In this document: in pieces, positions 20,601 to 33,500 of the stretch
How the letters are laid out: the number at the start of each line of letters is the position of its first letter
Position numbering within the stretch: position 1 is the first letter of the stretch
Assembly: GCA_963580285.1 (NCBI GenBank)
Contig: OY757017.1
Location: 110,703,245-110,767,244, forward strand
Origin: Lucinisca nassula
Lineage: Eukaryota > Mollusca > Bivalvia > Lucinida > Lucinidae
DNA: 64,000 nucleotides
Reading direction: 5' to 3'
Position numbers and translations under genes: made by a program
The notes under the pieces: generated by a model
The model's input: the letters and a program-made list of their open reading frames with translations, nothing else
Databases searched by the model: none
What the model was told of the DNA's origin: nothing

Positions 20601-23600
20601 GCATTTTTTGTCCCAGCACTATAATTTGAACAATCTTGGTAGGGGTCCACTAGATGAAGCTTCATACCAAATATCAAAGTCCTGGGCCTTGTGGTTTCAG
20701 AGAAGAAGATTTTTAAAGATTTTCCTATATAAGCCTATGTAAAAGCAAAGGGCCCCGGGGCGGGGGCATTTTTGGCCCCAGCACTATAATTTGAACAATC
20801 TTGGTAGGGGTCCACTAGATGAAGCTTCATACCAAATATCAAAGACCTGGGCCTTGTGGTTTCAGAGAAGAAGATTTTTTAAGTTTTTGGTGAAAAAAAT
20901 CTATTTTTGGCTCCTGTGACCTAGATGTGCAACGGACCGGAACCATTTGAACAACTTTGAAAGGGGACCACCTAAGGATCATTCCTGTGAAGTTTGGTCA
21001 AAATCCGATCAGTGGTTTAGGAGGAGATGTCGTTTAAAGAAATTGTTTAAGCACGGATGCACGCACGGACGCACGGACGGACGCACGACGGACGACGGAC
21101 AAAAAGTGATCCCAAAAGCTCACCTCGTCACTACGTGACGGTGAGCTAACAAGAGGACCATGATGGCCCTGGATCGCTCACCTGATCCATAGAGTAACAA
21201 GTGGGCCCCGGGGAGGGCCATTATTGACCCCAGGGTTATAATGTGCATAATGTTGAGGGGGGTATAAAAAGGTGAAGCTTCATACCAAATATCAACAAAA
21301 GGCTATAATGTGAACAATCTTGGCAAAGGTCCACTAGATGAAGCTACACAACAAATATCAAAGACCTGGGCCTTGTGGTTTCAGAGAAGAAGATTTTTTT
21401 AAAGATATTCCTTACATAAGCCTATGTAAAACCAAATGGTCCCGGGGCAGGGGCATTTTTGGCCTCAGGGCTATAATTTAAACAATCTTGATAGAGGTCC
21501 ACTAGATGAAGCTTCACACCAAGTATCAAAGACCTGGGCCTTGTTGTTTCAGACAAGAAGATTTTCAAAGATTATCTCTATTATAAGTCTATGTAAAACC
21601 AAAGGGCCCTGGGGCGGGGGCATTGTGGCCCCAGGGCTATAATTTGAACAATCTTGGTAGAGGTCCACTAGCTGAAGCTTCATACCAAATGTCAAAGACC
21701 TAGGCCTTGTGATTTCAGAGTAGAAGATTTTTCAAGATTTTCCCTATATAAGTCTATGAAAAACCAAAGGGCCCCGGGATAGGGGCCTTTTGGCCTCAGG
21801 GCTATAATTTGAACAATCTTCATAGAGGTCCACTAGCTGAAGCTTCATACCAAATATCAAAGACCTGGGCCTTGCAGTTTCAGAAAAGAAGATTTTTAAA
21901 GATTTTCCCTATATAAGCCTATGTAAAACCAAAGGGCCCCGGGGCGGGGGCATTTTTGGCCCCAGCACTATAATTTGAACAGTCTTGGTAGGGGTCCACT
22001 AGATGAAGCTTCATACCAAATAGCAAAGACCTGGGCCCTGCAGTTTCAGAGAAGAAGATTTTTTAAAGATTTTCCCAATATAAGCCAATGTAAAACCAAA
22101 GGGCCCTGGGGCGGGGGCATTTTTGGCCCCAGCACTATAATTTGAACAATCTTGGTAGGGGTCCACTAGATGAAGCTTCATACCAAATATCAAAGACCTG
22201 GGCCTTGCGGTTTCATAGAAGAAGATTTTTAAAGGTTTTCCCCATATCAGCCCATGTAAAACCAAAGGGCCCCGGGGCGGGGGCATTTTTTGCCCCAGCA
22301 CTATAATTTGAACAATCTTGGTAGGGGTCCATAAGATGAAGCTTCATACCAAATATCAAAGACCTGGGCCTTGCAGTTTCAGAGAAGAAGATTTTTAAAG
22401 ATTTTCCCTATATAAGCCCATGTAAAACCAAAGGGCCCCGGGGCGGGGGCATTTTTGGCCCAAGGACTATAATTTGAATAATCTTGGTAGTGGTCCACTA
22501 GATGAAGCTTCATACCAAATATCAAAGACCTGGGCCTTGCGGTTTCAGAGAAGAAGATTTTTAAAGATTTTCCCTATATAAGCCTATGTAAAACCAAAGG
22601 GCCCCGGGGCGGGGGCATCTTTGGCCCCAGCACTATAATTTGAACAATCTTGGTAGGGGTCCACCAGATAAAGATTCATACCAAATATCAAAGACCTGGG
22701 CCTTGCAGTTTCAGAGAAGAAGATTTTTAAAGATTTTCCCTATATAAGCCCATGTAAAACCAAAGGGCCCCGGGGCGGGGGCATTTTTGGCCCCAGCACT
22801 ATAATTTGAACAATCTTTGTAGGGGTCCACTAGATGAAGCTTCATACCAAATATCAAAGACCTGAACCTTGCAGTTTCAGAGAAGAAGATTTTTTAAGTT
22901 TTTGGTGAAAAAAATCTATTTTTGGCTCCTGTGACCTATATGTGCAACGGACCGGAACCATTTGAACAACTTTGAAAGGGGACCACCTAAGGATCATTCC
23001 TGTGAAGTTTGGTCAAAATCTGCTCAGTGGTTTAGGAGGAGATGTCGTTTGAAGAAAAAGTTTACGCACGGTCGCACGCACGGACGCACGACGGACAAAA
23101 AATTATCCCAAAAGCTCACCTCGTCACTACGTGACGGTGAGCTAAAAATAGGAGGAAAAATCAAAATCTAAAAAGGCTGAAATCAAGAAAAAATAAAAAC
23201 ACAATCAAGCCCTAAAAGCCTGAAATCCTGCATATGCCTGAAAAATATGAGGCCTGACAGGTCTACTTGTCATTACAGCCTTTCAAAACGCAGTGAGACA
23301 TTACTGCTAATTTTGAACTTGACCATGTTTTAGGTAAGTTGCCTTTAGCTGGTATTTAAGATTGGTTTGTTTGTTTGATGTGAAGTTTAACATTCCCGTC
23401 AACACCGTAAAGGTCATTTTGGAGACGTTGCTTCCAATTTTGTGGAACTTTTACCCGACATTGAGATGAAATGACATCTCAAGCCCTGCCGCCAAATGAC
23501 AATAAAATAGTTTATAAGCATGGACGGGCCAACTCGCACCGCATTGCCTGGGCAGGCTTAGCTCCTCTAAGCGGTTTACCAGTAGTCTTGTGCAGGTCTG

Positions 23601-26600
23601 TTTCAGCTCTGCGTGGAAGCATCATGCAGCCCATCTATTTCTTCAAGCCCCGATTGGTCGATAATTACAATTATGCTTTTAGTCATGTAGTCATAACAGT
23701 CTGGAATTCGTACAAACACCATATTTTTTTAAAAGTAAATTTCATGACAAACTAGAGAAAGCGACCAGTGGGTCACGTATACCCCTGGCCCGCTCCACCC
23801 TCTGATATATCTTTCGAGCTTGTATGTAATATGAATGAAGAAGTGAAGAAGCTATAAGAATCTATAAATGTACAGTCGAACCTGTGCTTACGGTCACCTC
23901 CGAATAACGGTCCCCTTATTACAACGGTCATTTTCAACCCCTCCCATCGAAATTCCCTAATAAATTAACTGGGAATAGCGGTCCACTGTGCACTACGGTC
24001 AACGGTCACGTTATTCAGTCCCAAACTGAGTTGCTGTCCTTGAATAACGGTCTATAATTGAATCCATCACGCTCATGATTTCAGCTTTGGGGTAATTATC
24101 GCCATTGATTGGCATATAATTGGCCTGCTTGATTGGTGTTGCAGTCCTTAATCCTGGCGATTTGGTCAAACATGTTACGGTTTGTGAGTGAGTTAAATTG
24201 AATAAATCCATTGCATTGTTTTACACAAGAACTGAAGATAGTTTATTAGAAAAGTGACGAAAAATTGACTAAACATTTTTTTTTTAATTGGCGGACAATC
24301 CTAAAGACGTTAAAACTAGCCCAGTAAGTAAATCACAATAATTGCGGCACTGTCAATTCAGAGACAAACCATCTGTGTATTTTATTACGGTTCAAGTCAC
24401 ACTATTGTTAATCCCTGTCATATAATTGCCACCCTGCGGTGCGTGTCGATAAGGTGTGAAAATATGGTCAAGTCATGTCTCTAATTTGCGTTTATCCTCC
24501 AGTCATAAAATTTAATCCAAGATCAATGTGAAAATGATTTAATCCTCCTCAGACAATTAGCTACATCTAACGGTATTATACAGGGCCTGACAAATCCAAA
24601 AATTTTCCACTTGCCCAACGGGCAAGTAAAATATTTTTGTACTTGCCCAGCTCAAAATCCTACTTGCCCAGGATTTTGGAACTCAAAGTTTGGGGGGGGG
24701 GGGGGGGCTGATAATAGTGACGATGATGACAACCGACATTTATAAATAAAACCCAAGGTTTCTGTCACGTTTCAAGCACAACCCCTTTCCATTAGGATCT
24801 AGTTATTTCATGTTTGTGTTTCTTTTTCTTTGGTGTCTCTGAGGGGAGCTCAGTGTTAATTGTATCGATTCCTGATCATTGCATTCACTTCTATTTATTT
24901 CCCTCTGTGCGGTAATACGGTAGAAAATACTGTTGTTGTCACAGTCAATAACGGTACTTTTCAAGTTAATTGACATAATACCTTTACCGATTAGCAATTT
25001 AAGATACAGTTAGATAAACTCATTTAGCTTGACACGCATGATAAACAAGAGCTGCAGCCGATATAGATCTACTCAAAAGATCAGAAGTGTCAGGGCAGCG
25101 AGATAAAAGAATTAAAATAATGCAATTTATTTAGCTTGAACCACAAGACGAGGACCTCCTCGATCCAAAACGAACCCAAACTTTCACACCCGCCCTACAA
25201 GCAAGTTCAATGCGATCATCATTTCCGCCATCCAAATCGTCGTCCATAAACCACCACTCCCATTTTTCGGCACGCGATCGGTAAATGACGTCATCCAACC
25301 CCAGCACGTGTTTAACGTCATTGTTTTATTTTAATGGGGCGTATCTCTTTCATTAAGATGTAGCAAATCGTCTTAGGAGCTATTAAATCATTTTCACATT
25401 GATTGTGGATTAAATTTTATGGCAGGGATAAACGCAAATTAGAGACATAACTTAATCTTATTTTCACACCTTGCCACGCTTATCGATAGCGCTGGTGGTA
25501 CACACCACATCAGAAATGAAAGATACGCACTGCCGGGCAATCGTGTTTAATTGGTAATTATATGACATGGATTAACAATAGTGTCATAATTGAACCGTTT
25601 TAAAAACATAGATGGTTTTGTCTCTGAATTGCCGACAAAGCGGGAATTATTGTGATTTACTTACTGATCAAAAGACTGACATTTATAGACGATTGTTTTG
25701 CACTTGCCCGACCGGGCGTCGAAAGGTCAAGGTGCACCTGCCCGGCGTGATTTCGGACTTGTCCCGGGCGGCCGGGCAATGGATTTGTCAGCCCCTGCCG
25801 GTATATGTTTGCATAATATAAACGGACTACTCTACGATCTCATGAATGGTTATGTTTTGGCGCCAAATAGCAGACGCTCGGCGGGAAAAGTCGAACGCTG
25901 TTGTTGGTTATTGACACGGAGGGATAATTCGGGAGCTATACAGCGCTGTTTTCTATCCACCTCTATTCACAACCGTTTAGCTATCGAGAAAATATTTTTT
26001 ACCGGTTCCAAACATTTTTTATGAAAGATTTAAAAACGTGTGGGGTTGCTGGCGTCGGATGACGCAACAAATAAACATGTAAATTAAATGGAAAACAATA
26101 TGCTTCTTCATCCAGTGACAGCATGCTATTTAATCAATAAATGTAAAAATTTTTGGACACTGTCGGCCTGCTGGTAATTGTCAAACCTCCGAATAAAGGT
26201 CACCTGTGAATAACGGCCAAATTTGTCCTGTCCCATAGATGGCCTTTGTTCACAGGTTTGACTGTACTTGTAAAAGCTCAACCAAACATAAAATTTCTAA
26301 CTGGACCCAGAGGGTGAGGGCATCAAAATTACTGAATGGGTGGGGGCATCAATGTTACTGAAGCAGCAGGGTGGGTATGATTCAATGAAATCTTTGGACT
26401 GGTATGCAACATCAATGCAAGTATCAAATGAATTTGTCTTTGAGTTTAGAACATACAGGCATCTACATGTATAAACTTTGTCATAAAACTTTAACCAAAT
26501 GTAAAATTTCTAAGTCCATGACCTTGAGGTAAAAAAACATGGGTGGGAAGTGTCATGCATCACGAAATCTTTGGACTGCTATGCAACACTGAATCAAGTA

Positions 26601-29600
26601 TCAACTGAATTTGTCTTAGAGTTTAGAACATACAGGCATCTATAAACTTTGTCATAAAACTTTTAACCAAATGTAAAATTTCTTAGTCTGTGACCTTGAC
26701 CTCAAGGTCACTGTTGGGGTGGGACATGCATCAATGAAATCTTTGGACCAGTATGTAACTTCAGTGTAAGTATCAACTCAATCTATCAAAGGGTTCAGAA
26801 GTTACAATCTCTTAGAAACTTTAACACAAAACTTTAACCAAATGTAAAATTTCTAAGTCTATGACCTTGACCTCAAGGTCACTGTTGGGGTGGGACATGC
26901 ATCAATGAAATCTTTAGACCAGTATGTAACTTCAGTGTAAGTATCAACTCAATCTATCAAAGGGTTCAGAAGATACAATCTCTTAGAAACTTTAATGCAA
27001 AACTATAACCAAAATGTTAACGGACGGAAAGACAGACACACGGACGGACAAACAGCAGGACGAAAACTATATACCCCCATAGCATACTTCATATGCCGGG
27101 GGTATAAAAAGTATCCAAAACTTGCCTTTCCTAAAAATGAAATAGTATCATCAAGCTTGAATTTTGACCTCTCAAAGGCCATTGATTTACTATATGTGAC
27201 ATAAGGCTAAACTGCTTTCCTTTAAGCACAACTTTCTAAATTTAGGTCCATTCGGCAAGCCCTTAGCAATCCTAAAACAAATGGATACAACTTCAGTGGA
27301 TGAATCTCTTTCAAGAAATATTTTGTCCCCCAGATCAGGAGCAAATTCTTTCCTTTAAAAGTAGCCCATCTTTTATCTGACTGGTTCAGTTTATAGAAAA
27401 GCCAAAAGGAATTCGTAAAAGTTGTCTCCCTTGGAAAATACAGCAAAAAAAAAAATAAGGGAGTATGTGTGTGTTTAACCTTATGTCCCACCAACACTTA
27501 TGGTCATTATGGAGATGTGACCTCAGTTAAAATATTCATCTTAAAGTCTGGAAAAGCTGGGGACCAAACCCACGATCCTTGTTTTAAGAGGTGAGTAGGT
27601 TAACAGCTATACCTTAGAGGCTTCTAGATATAGTTTCTCCGCATAACACACCAAATTCTCATGTTAAGTAGCAGAAAAGAAATGTGGTGCCGCAAGTATA
27701 CATATCTTCAGGGTTCTCTGACAAGTCAAGACACCGCTAATCATTCAACACAGGTATTTCTGTTAACCCTTCACGCAATATTGCACCTCAGACTACTATG
27801 GCACAATTACTGTGCTATCAAAATAAACCAACAGCCACTAGGTCATATGCCTCTGAAATATGCCTGAACCTATGGCCACAACCCTACCACCAACATCCCA
27901 ACCCACTCCCGACATGTCCTTATTTCTTCTTAGAAAGATAGTATGGGTACGTGTTAGAATCATCTCAATGTGATGATTCTAAAAAGTACCCTTAACACAC
28001 GTTTTTATGGGGAAACAAGTTAATCTCCTTATTCTTTCCTATCATGATTTCATTTCAAATATAATCTGTTTAACCCTTTACCACTGACAGGGATTTTGTG
28101 AATTTCGCTGATTTTCACAGTGTTGCACCGGACAGCAACTTCAACTAGCCATTGTTTCATAATGGATGGTCTGTTTTACACCAAACTCGGTGTGAATGTT
28201 CATTGGGCAGTAGCCTTTCAAATGCAACCTTTCATGACTTGATCATTGTTGTCATGGTAAAGAGGGGGCATCTCAAAGTTGGCAAAAAGTGTGTTTTCAC
28301 ATGAATTTTTGACCACATTTTAATCTTCACACAGCTGTCAAGGCAACAATTGAGGTGTTTGGCACTGGTCATTTTCACTGTTTGCAGCATGTTTTATCAG
28401 CATCAATTTTCAGGTATTTTTGACCCCAGACACCCTCAGATATAAATTTTAGCGGCAGGTTGGGCCATACACCCAAAATTTTTCGGGATGTGAGGGGGGC
28501 AACGCCCCCCTTCAATCCCCCTAGAATATTTTTAGTGGGGAGGCGCGCGAAAAAACAGGTCACTTTTTTGCCCAACAAATCCTAAAGCAAACATAACTAT
28601 CCAAGGGTAGAAATGCAGATTTTAGATGCTTCTGGGGCTTAAAATGGGGGGGGGGGTATGCGGACACGTAAAAATACGTATCTGAGTGGGAAAGGGTTAA
28701 CTGAAATCTGGGAACATACAGAATTTTAGTCTAAAATGCATTAACTATATCTGAAATATTGTTTCTTGCAATAAAATGATGAAAAAACATTATTTTGGTC
28801 AGTTGGGATTTTCTTCATTAACCCTTTACCACTCGGGGATTTTGTGAATTTCGCTGATTTTCACAGTGTTGCACCTGACAGCAACTTCAACTAGCCATTG
28901 TTTCATAATGGATGGTCTGTTTTACACCAAACTCGGTGTGAATGTTCAGTGGGCAGTAGCCTTTCAATTCAACCTTTCATGACTTGATCATTGTTGTCAT
29001 GGTAAAGAGGGGGCATCTCAAAGTTGGCAAAAAGTGTGTTTTCACATGAATTTTTTACCACATTTTAATCTTCACACAGCTGTCAAGGCAACAATTGAGG
29101 TGTTTGGCACTGGTCATTTTCACTGTTTGCAGCATGTTTTATCAGCATCAATTTTCAGGCATTTTTGACCCTAGACACCCTCAGATATAAATTTTAGCGG
29201 CCGGTTGGGCCATACACCCAAAATTTTTCGGGATATGAGGGGGGCGTTGCCCCCCTTCAATCCCTCCTAGAATATTTTTAGTGGGGAGGCGCGCGAAAAA
29301 ACAGGTCACTTTTTTGCCCAACAAATCCTAAAGCAAACATAACTATCCAAGGGTAGAAATGCAGATTTTAGATGCTTCTGGGGCTTAAAATGGGGGGGGA
29401 GGGTGCAGACACGTAAAAATACGTATCTGAGTGGGAAAGGGTTAAAGACAGATCACAAAAATGTATAGACTATATAAATAACAATGACCTTAAAAATGAC
29501 CATAAAAGGTCATTTTTGAAAATAAGCTACATATACAAAATTTGGGTTGAATAACAAGGTGTTAACCTTGGACCCCAACAATAGCATTATAAAGAGGTTG

Positions 29601-30510
29601 TGGTATATGTATGCAGCGGTAAAGCTTACTAAATGTTGCAGTGGGGTTTATAAGGGTATTAAACTCCGTTCAGAAAATCTGAATCATCGATTTTTTCGTT
29701 TCTTGCTGTTAATACTCATTTTAGCCCATACATCACTATGGGAAAGTTTTAGACCTGACCCTCCGCCGATTTCTCCAGCAAGTCGTATGCCTCTGTGGCA
29801 ACCAGAAAAGGCTGTGATTATTTGGAGAAAATTGCAAAATCGAAATTTACTTTCACAGACTAAGACATTTTGACAGGTTCGGCACACCCATTTAAACCAT
29901 ATATAGAAGTGGTTACTGCTCTTGTAAATTACAAGGGCGTATATGGTTTATTTGCACGATCACTTCATGGAAAATCATTAGCTGTGACACCACGTCTGAT
30001 ATCGGTATAATTCTTTTTGACCACTGTTGACAGTACATCGCATTTTTATCCCCCGCCATGAAGCGGAACGGGGATTATAGGAATGGACTTCGTCTGTCCG
30101 TCCGTCCATCTGTCTGTCCGTAACACTTTTTTGTCCGCTCGATATCTCCTGAACCCACAGATTTTCATTAAACTTTGGTCAATTATTCGTCTCATTGAGC
30201 TGATTTGCAGAACTCATAAATGAACAATGCCAACTCAAGGCCAAGGTGACAGTTTAAGGTCACAACTTTGAAACTTTTTTTGTTTTGAATTTTGTGTCCG
30301 TTCCATATCTCCTTTACCATTGGAAGGATTTTCATTAAACTTTGGTCAGATATTCTTTTGAGTGAGCTGGTGTACATGGGCCATAAATAAACAATGCTGA
30401 CTCAAGGTCAAGGTCATATCTGAAGGTTAAGAGTTTGAAACTTTGAATTTTATGTCCGTTCCATATCTCCTTTACCCCTGCAAGGATTCACATCAAACTC
30501 TGGTCAATTA

Positions 30511-30543
<33 letters not shown>

Positions 30544-33500
30544 CTCAGTGAGCTGATGTGCAGAATCCATAAATAAACCATGCCGACTCGAGGTCAAGGT
30601 CACTTGGAAGGCCACGAGTTTGAAACTTTGAATTTTGTGTCCGTTTCATATCTCCTTTACCCTTGAAAGGATTTTCATTAAACGTTGGTCAAATATCCCC
30701 CTTAGCCACCTGATGTGCAGAACACATAAATAAATCATGCCGACTCAAGGTCAAGGTCACATTTGAAGGTCAAGAGTTTGATATGTCGAATTCTGTGTGC
30801 GTTCCATATCTCCTCAGCGGTTTACCAGTACTCGTGTGCGGTCAGTCTCAGCTCTGCATGGAAGCATCATGCAGCCCATCTATTTTCTTCAAGCCCCGAT
30901 GGGTGGGGGCAATCACATTCCTATTGAAAGCTCTGGTTTAATTGTCTAACAGGTCTTGTAAAGGGGGTCAGTTATCCACACTGTTCCTAGGCAGGATTAG
31001 TGTTTCTAAGTGCACACATTCTTTTGAGTGCTCTCATGCATATGTATTTACTTTATGGAAGGTTCTAACACAGAACACCAAAATAGGCAATGGAAAGGAA
31101 CTGTGATTTATTATGCAACAAATTCTTTGTTGAAAGATTGTGTTGAGTGGCATTACTAAAAGCCGCTGTTTTATGACATTACTCAAAGATCCCTTGAGGT
31201 TAGATGGTGAAATGTTATTTTCTTGCATCAAAAACATTACGCAAGGACATAAATGTGTGTGATAGTCAATCATGTTGGCAGGCCTTCTAACAATGGGAAG
31301 AGTTGGGAGAATTTGAAGGCAAAAACAAAATTATTGTTGATTTTTAATGTGTAAGAATCGAAATAGATCAGCTCTTGTGTGTGATTTGTTGAGTAATAAA
31401 TCACAGATTGTTGGTCAGTTGTAAGTAGACAAATCACGAGGGCATATTTGATCTACTTTACAACTGACCTCCAAACTGTGATTTATTACTCAACAAATCT
31501 CTGTAACCCATTTTGTACTGGAAACCCCAAAAGGGGTACCTTGGCAAACAGTGCAGGCCCAGATCAGATGCCGCAGAATGCGGCCTCCGATCAGGGCCTC
31601 CAATGTTTGCTAAAAGTTCAGTCATTTTCCAAATAAATTTTGAAGAAAACACAACCTGAAACCCCTAAATTCTGAAATTGACTCCTGCTATATATAAGGA
31701 GGAAGATTCCATTTGGTACAAAAAGGGTTAATTATCCCAATTATACTGTCATAATGATTCACCCTCTGAGGCTTAAACCACCCATGTCTAAGACAAATTT
31801 CTAACCCCGAAGGTGTTTAAACCATTGAAGTCCACTGTATTTACCTTGCCTCTTTATCTTTCCTATCTTGATCTCTCAGATAATTATGCATTGGATCTTC
31901 ATGACTCTGCAAATCAGACATAATCATACAACCAGTCACACACAATACATCTAATTCCTGGCCAAATGAAACTGAATACCAAATTCACCCAAAATACTGT
32001 GCAACACTTTTCAATGAGCCTTATAGAAACACTTTATATGTTCTATGAAAGGATTATTCTTTGGAAGCAAGGAGTACAACATAGAACTGAAAAGTATTGA
32101 GTGTTCAAGCTTTTCTTGGCCTCACTATCAAGTTTTCCCAAAGTAGGCCTCATCAGTGGCCCTCAAATATGTTCAAGATTCCGAAATGGAATCAATGATC
32201 CCAAAAGACAAGAAAATATAGACTACACTATGATGAAGGGCAGGGAGACTTTTTACGGTCGCTACACATTCCCTTAACAACAGCTGTAGTGATGTTTTAT
32301 TCATTATATGTTTCAGCTTCAAAGACGTTTGCTCAATGGCAAACAGTGTAGACCCTGATCAGCAGCTGATCAGGGTCTACACCGTTTGCTGAAGCTTATG
32401 TATATGATGTTTAGATGTCTGAATATTAGGGTAACGGTAAATGGTATTTACAGTATCTTCAAAGTCTTGACTGAGACTTTTCTCTTCTTTAATTCCATCA
32501 ATGGCTCTAGAGAAATAGATCCATTAATATGAAACAAGAAAATTTACCCCAAATTATCCTTATTAATGGAGCTAAGCGATTGATGCTGTGAAGTTATGCA
32601 CCATACCAACAAAAGCACCAACTTCTAATCACCCTTAAAGACCAGGACTCAACTGTGCAAAGTACAAGCTCATAAGTGGTCATGTTGTTAACTGTTCTAG
32701 CAAGTACAATATCTAATGCTCTGGTATTGTTGCTGGGACAATGCCATTTGCAAAAGCTACTCACATTTTTCCAGCAAAAACGTAAGTGTATATGCCATAT
32801 TTTGTCATCAAAATTTTTAATGATACATAAACTAACATCATTGAAACAGTTTCCCAGATGAGCTGCCACATTTTGCGGCATCTCGTCTTGGTTTACACTG
32901 TTTGCTCAGGTCTCTCAGTCTGAATGCATAAGTAAATATTAGGGCTGGCTAATCGGAGCTGAAAAGATAATCGATTATCAGTCCTGTCATTGCAATTGAT
33001 ACTCGATTAGTAATCGCAAAGGTTTTTGTCATAATTTTACCTGTCTGGCTTTCTGTCTGAGCATGGCTCTTACCATATGTTGCACTTTACCATATGTATA
33101 TTTGAACAGACAGACTTAAGCAGTGTAGACCCAGATGAGACACCACAGAATGCGGCGTCTCATCAGGGAACGCAATGTTTTCCCCATCATCCAGCTATTT
33201 TAGGCATAACTTTGGGTAGTAAATTGTACCTATCAAGTAATCGATTAAAAGCAAATCAGAAATGATAATCATTTTTGTGGAATTTATCGATCGATTAATC
33301 GATTATACAATTCATCATGTCAGCCTTAGTAAATATGGTATCCAAAAATTACATGTATTCTGTTTACTTCCTCCTCCTTATCTTAAACTCTGGACCCAGC
33401 TAGTCAAAGCCTCATTTACTGTACATGCTTGTAATATAAGAATCTTATATGGGTGTGAGGGGTGGATGGAAAAATCCGTCCGAGGGTCACCGTCAGGCAT

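Larger units (their letters stand above)
23752..27108 (+). mobile_element. Hairpin-ended element of the ctagagaaagcgacc family, split
   Basis: Left end 'aactagagaaagcgacc' as at 5908. The body has 'atgcatcaatgaaatcttt' and 'gtgaccttgacctcaagg' units. The right end has a ggacggaaagacagac tract and hairpin tatacccccatagc...gccgggggtata. It is interrupted at 23873-26264 by a TA-flanked element. Copy 5908-6640 shows the uninterrupted sequence at that point (aaatgtgcttgtaaaagc). Confidence 0.65.

Noticed and set aside
17838..23144. Regularly spaced repeats as a possible CRISPR array
   Set aside because: Units are about 165 bp, diverged along their whole length, with no short conserved repeat/unique spacer pattern, in an animal-type genome.
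30513..30542. Run of about 30 C residues
   Set aside because: Could be real, but homopolymers of this length are a common assembly or sequencing artefact; no function is claimed.
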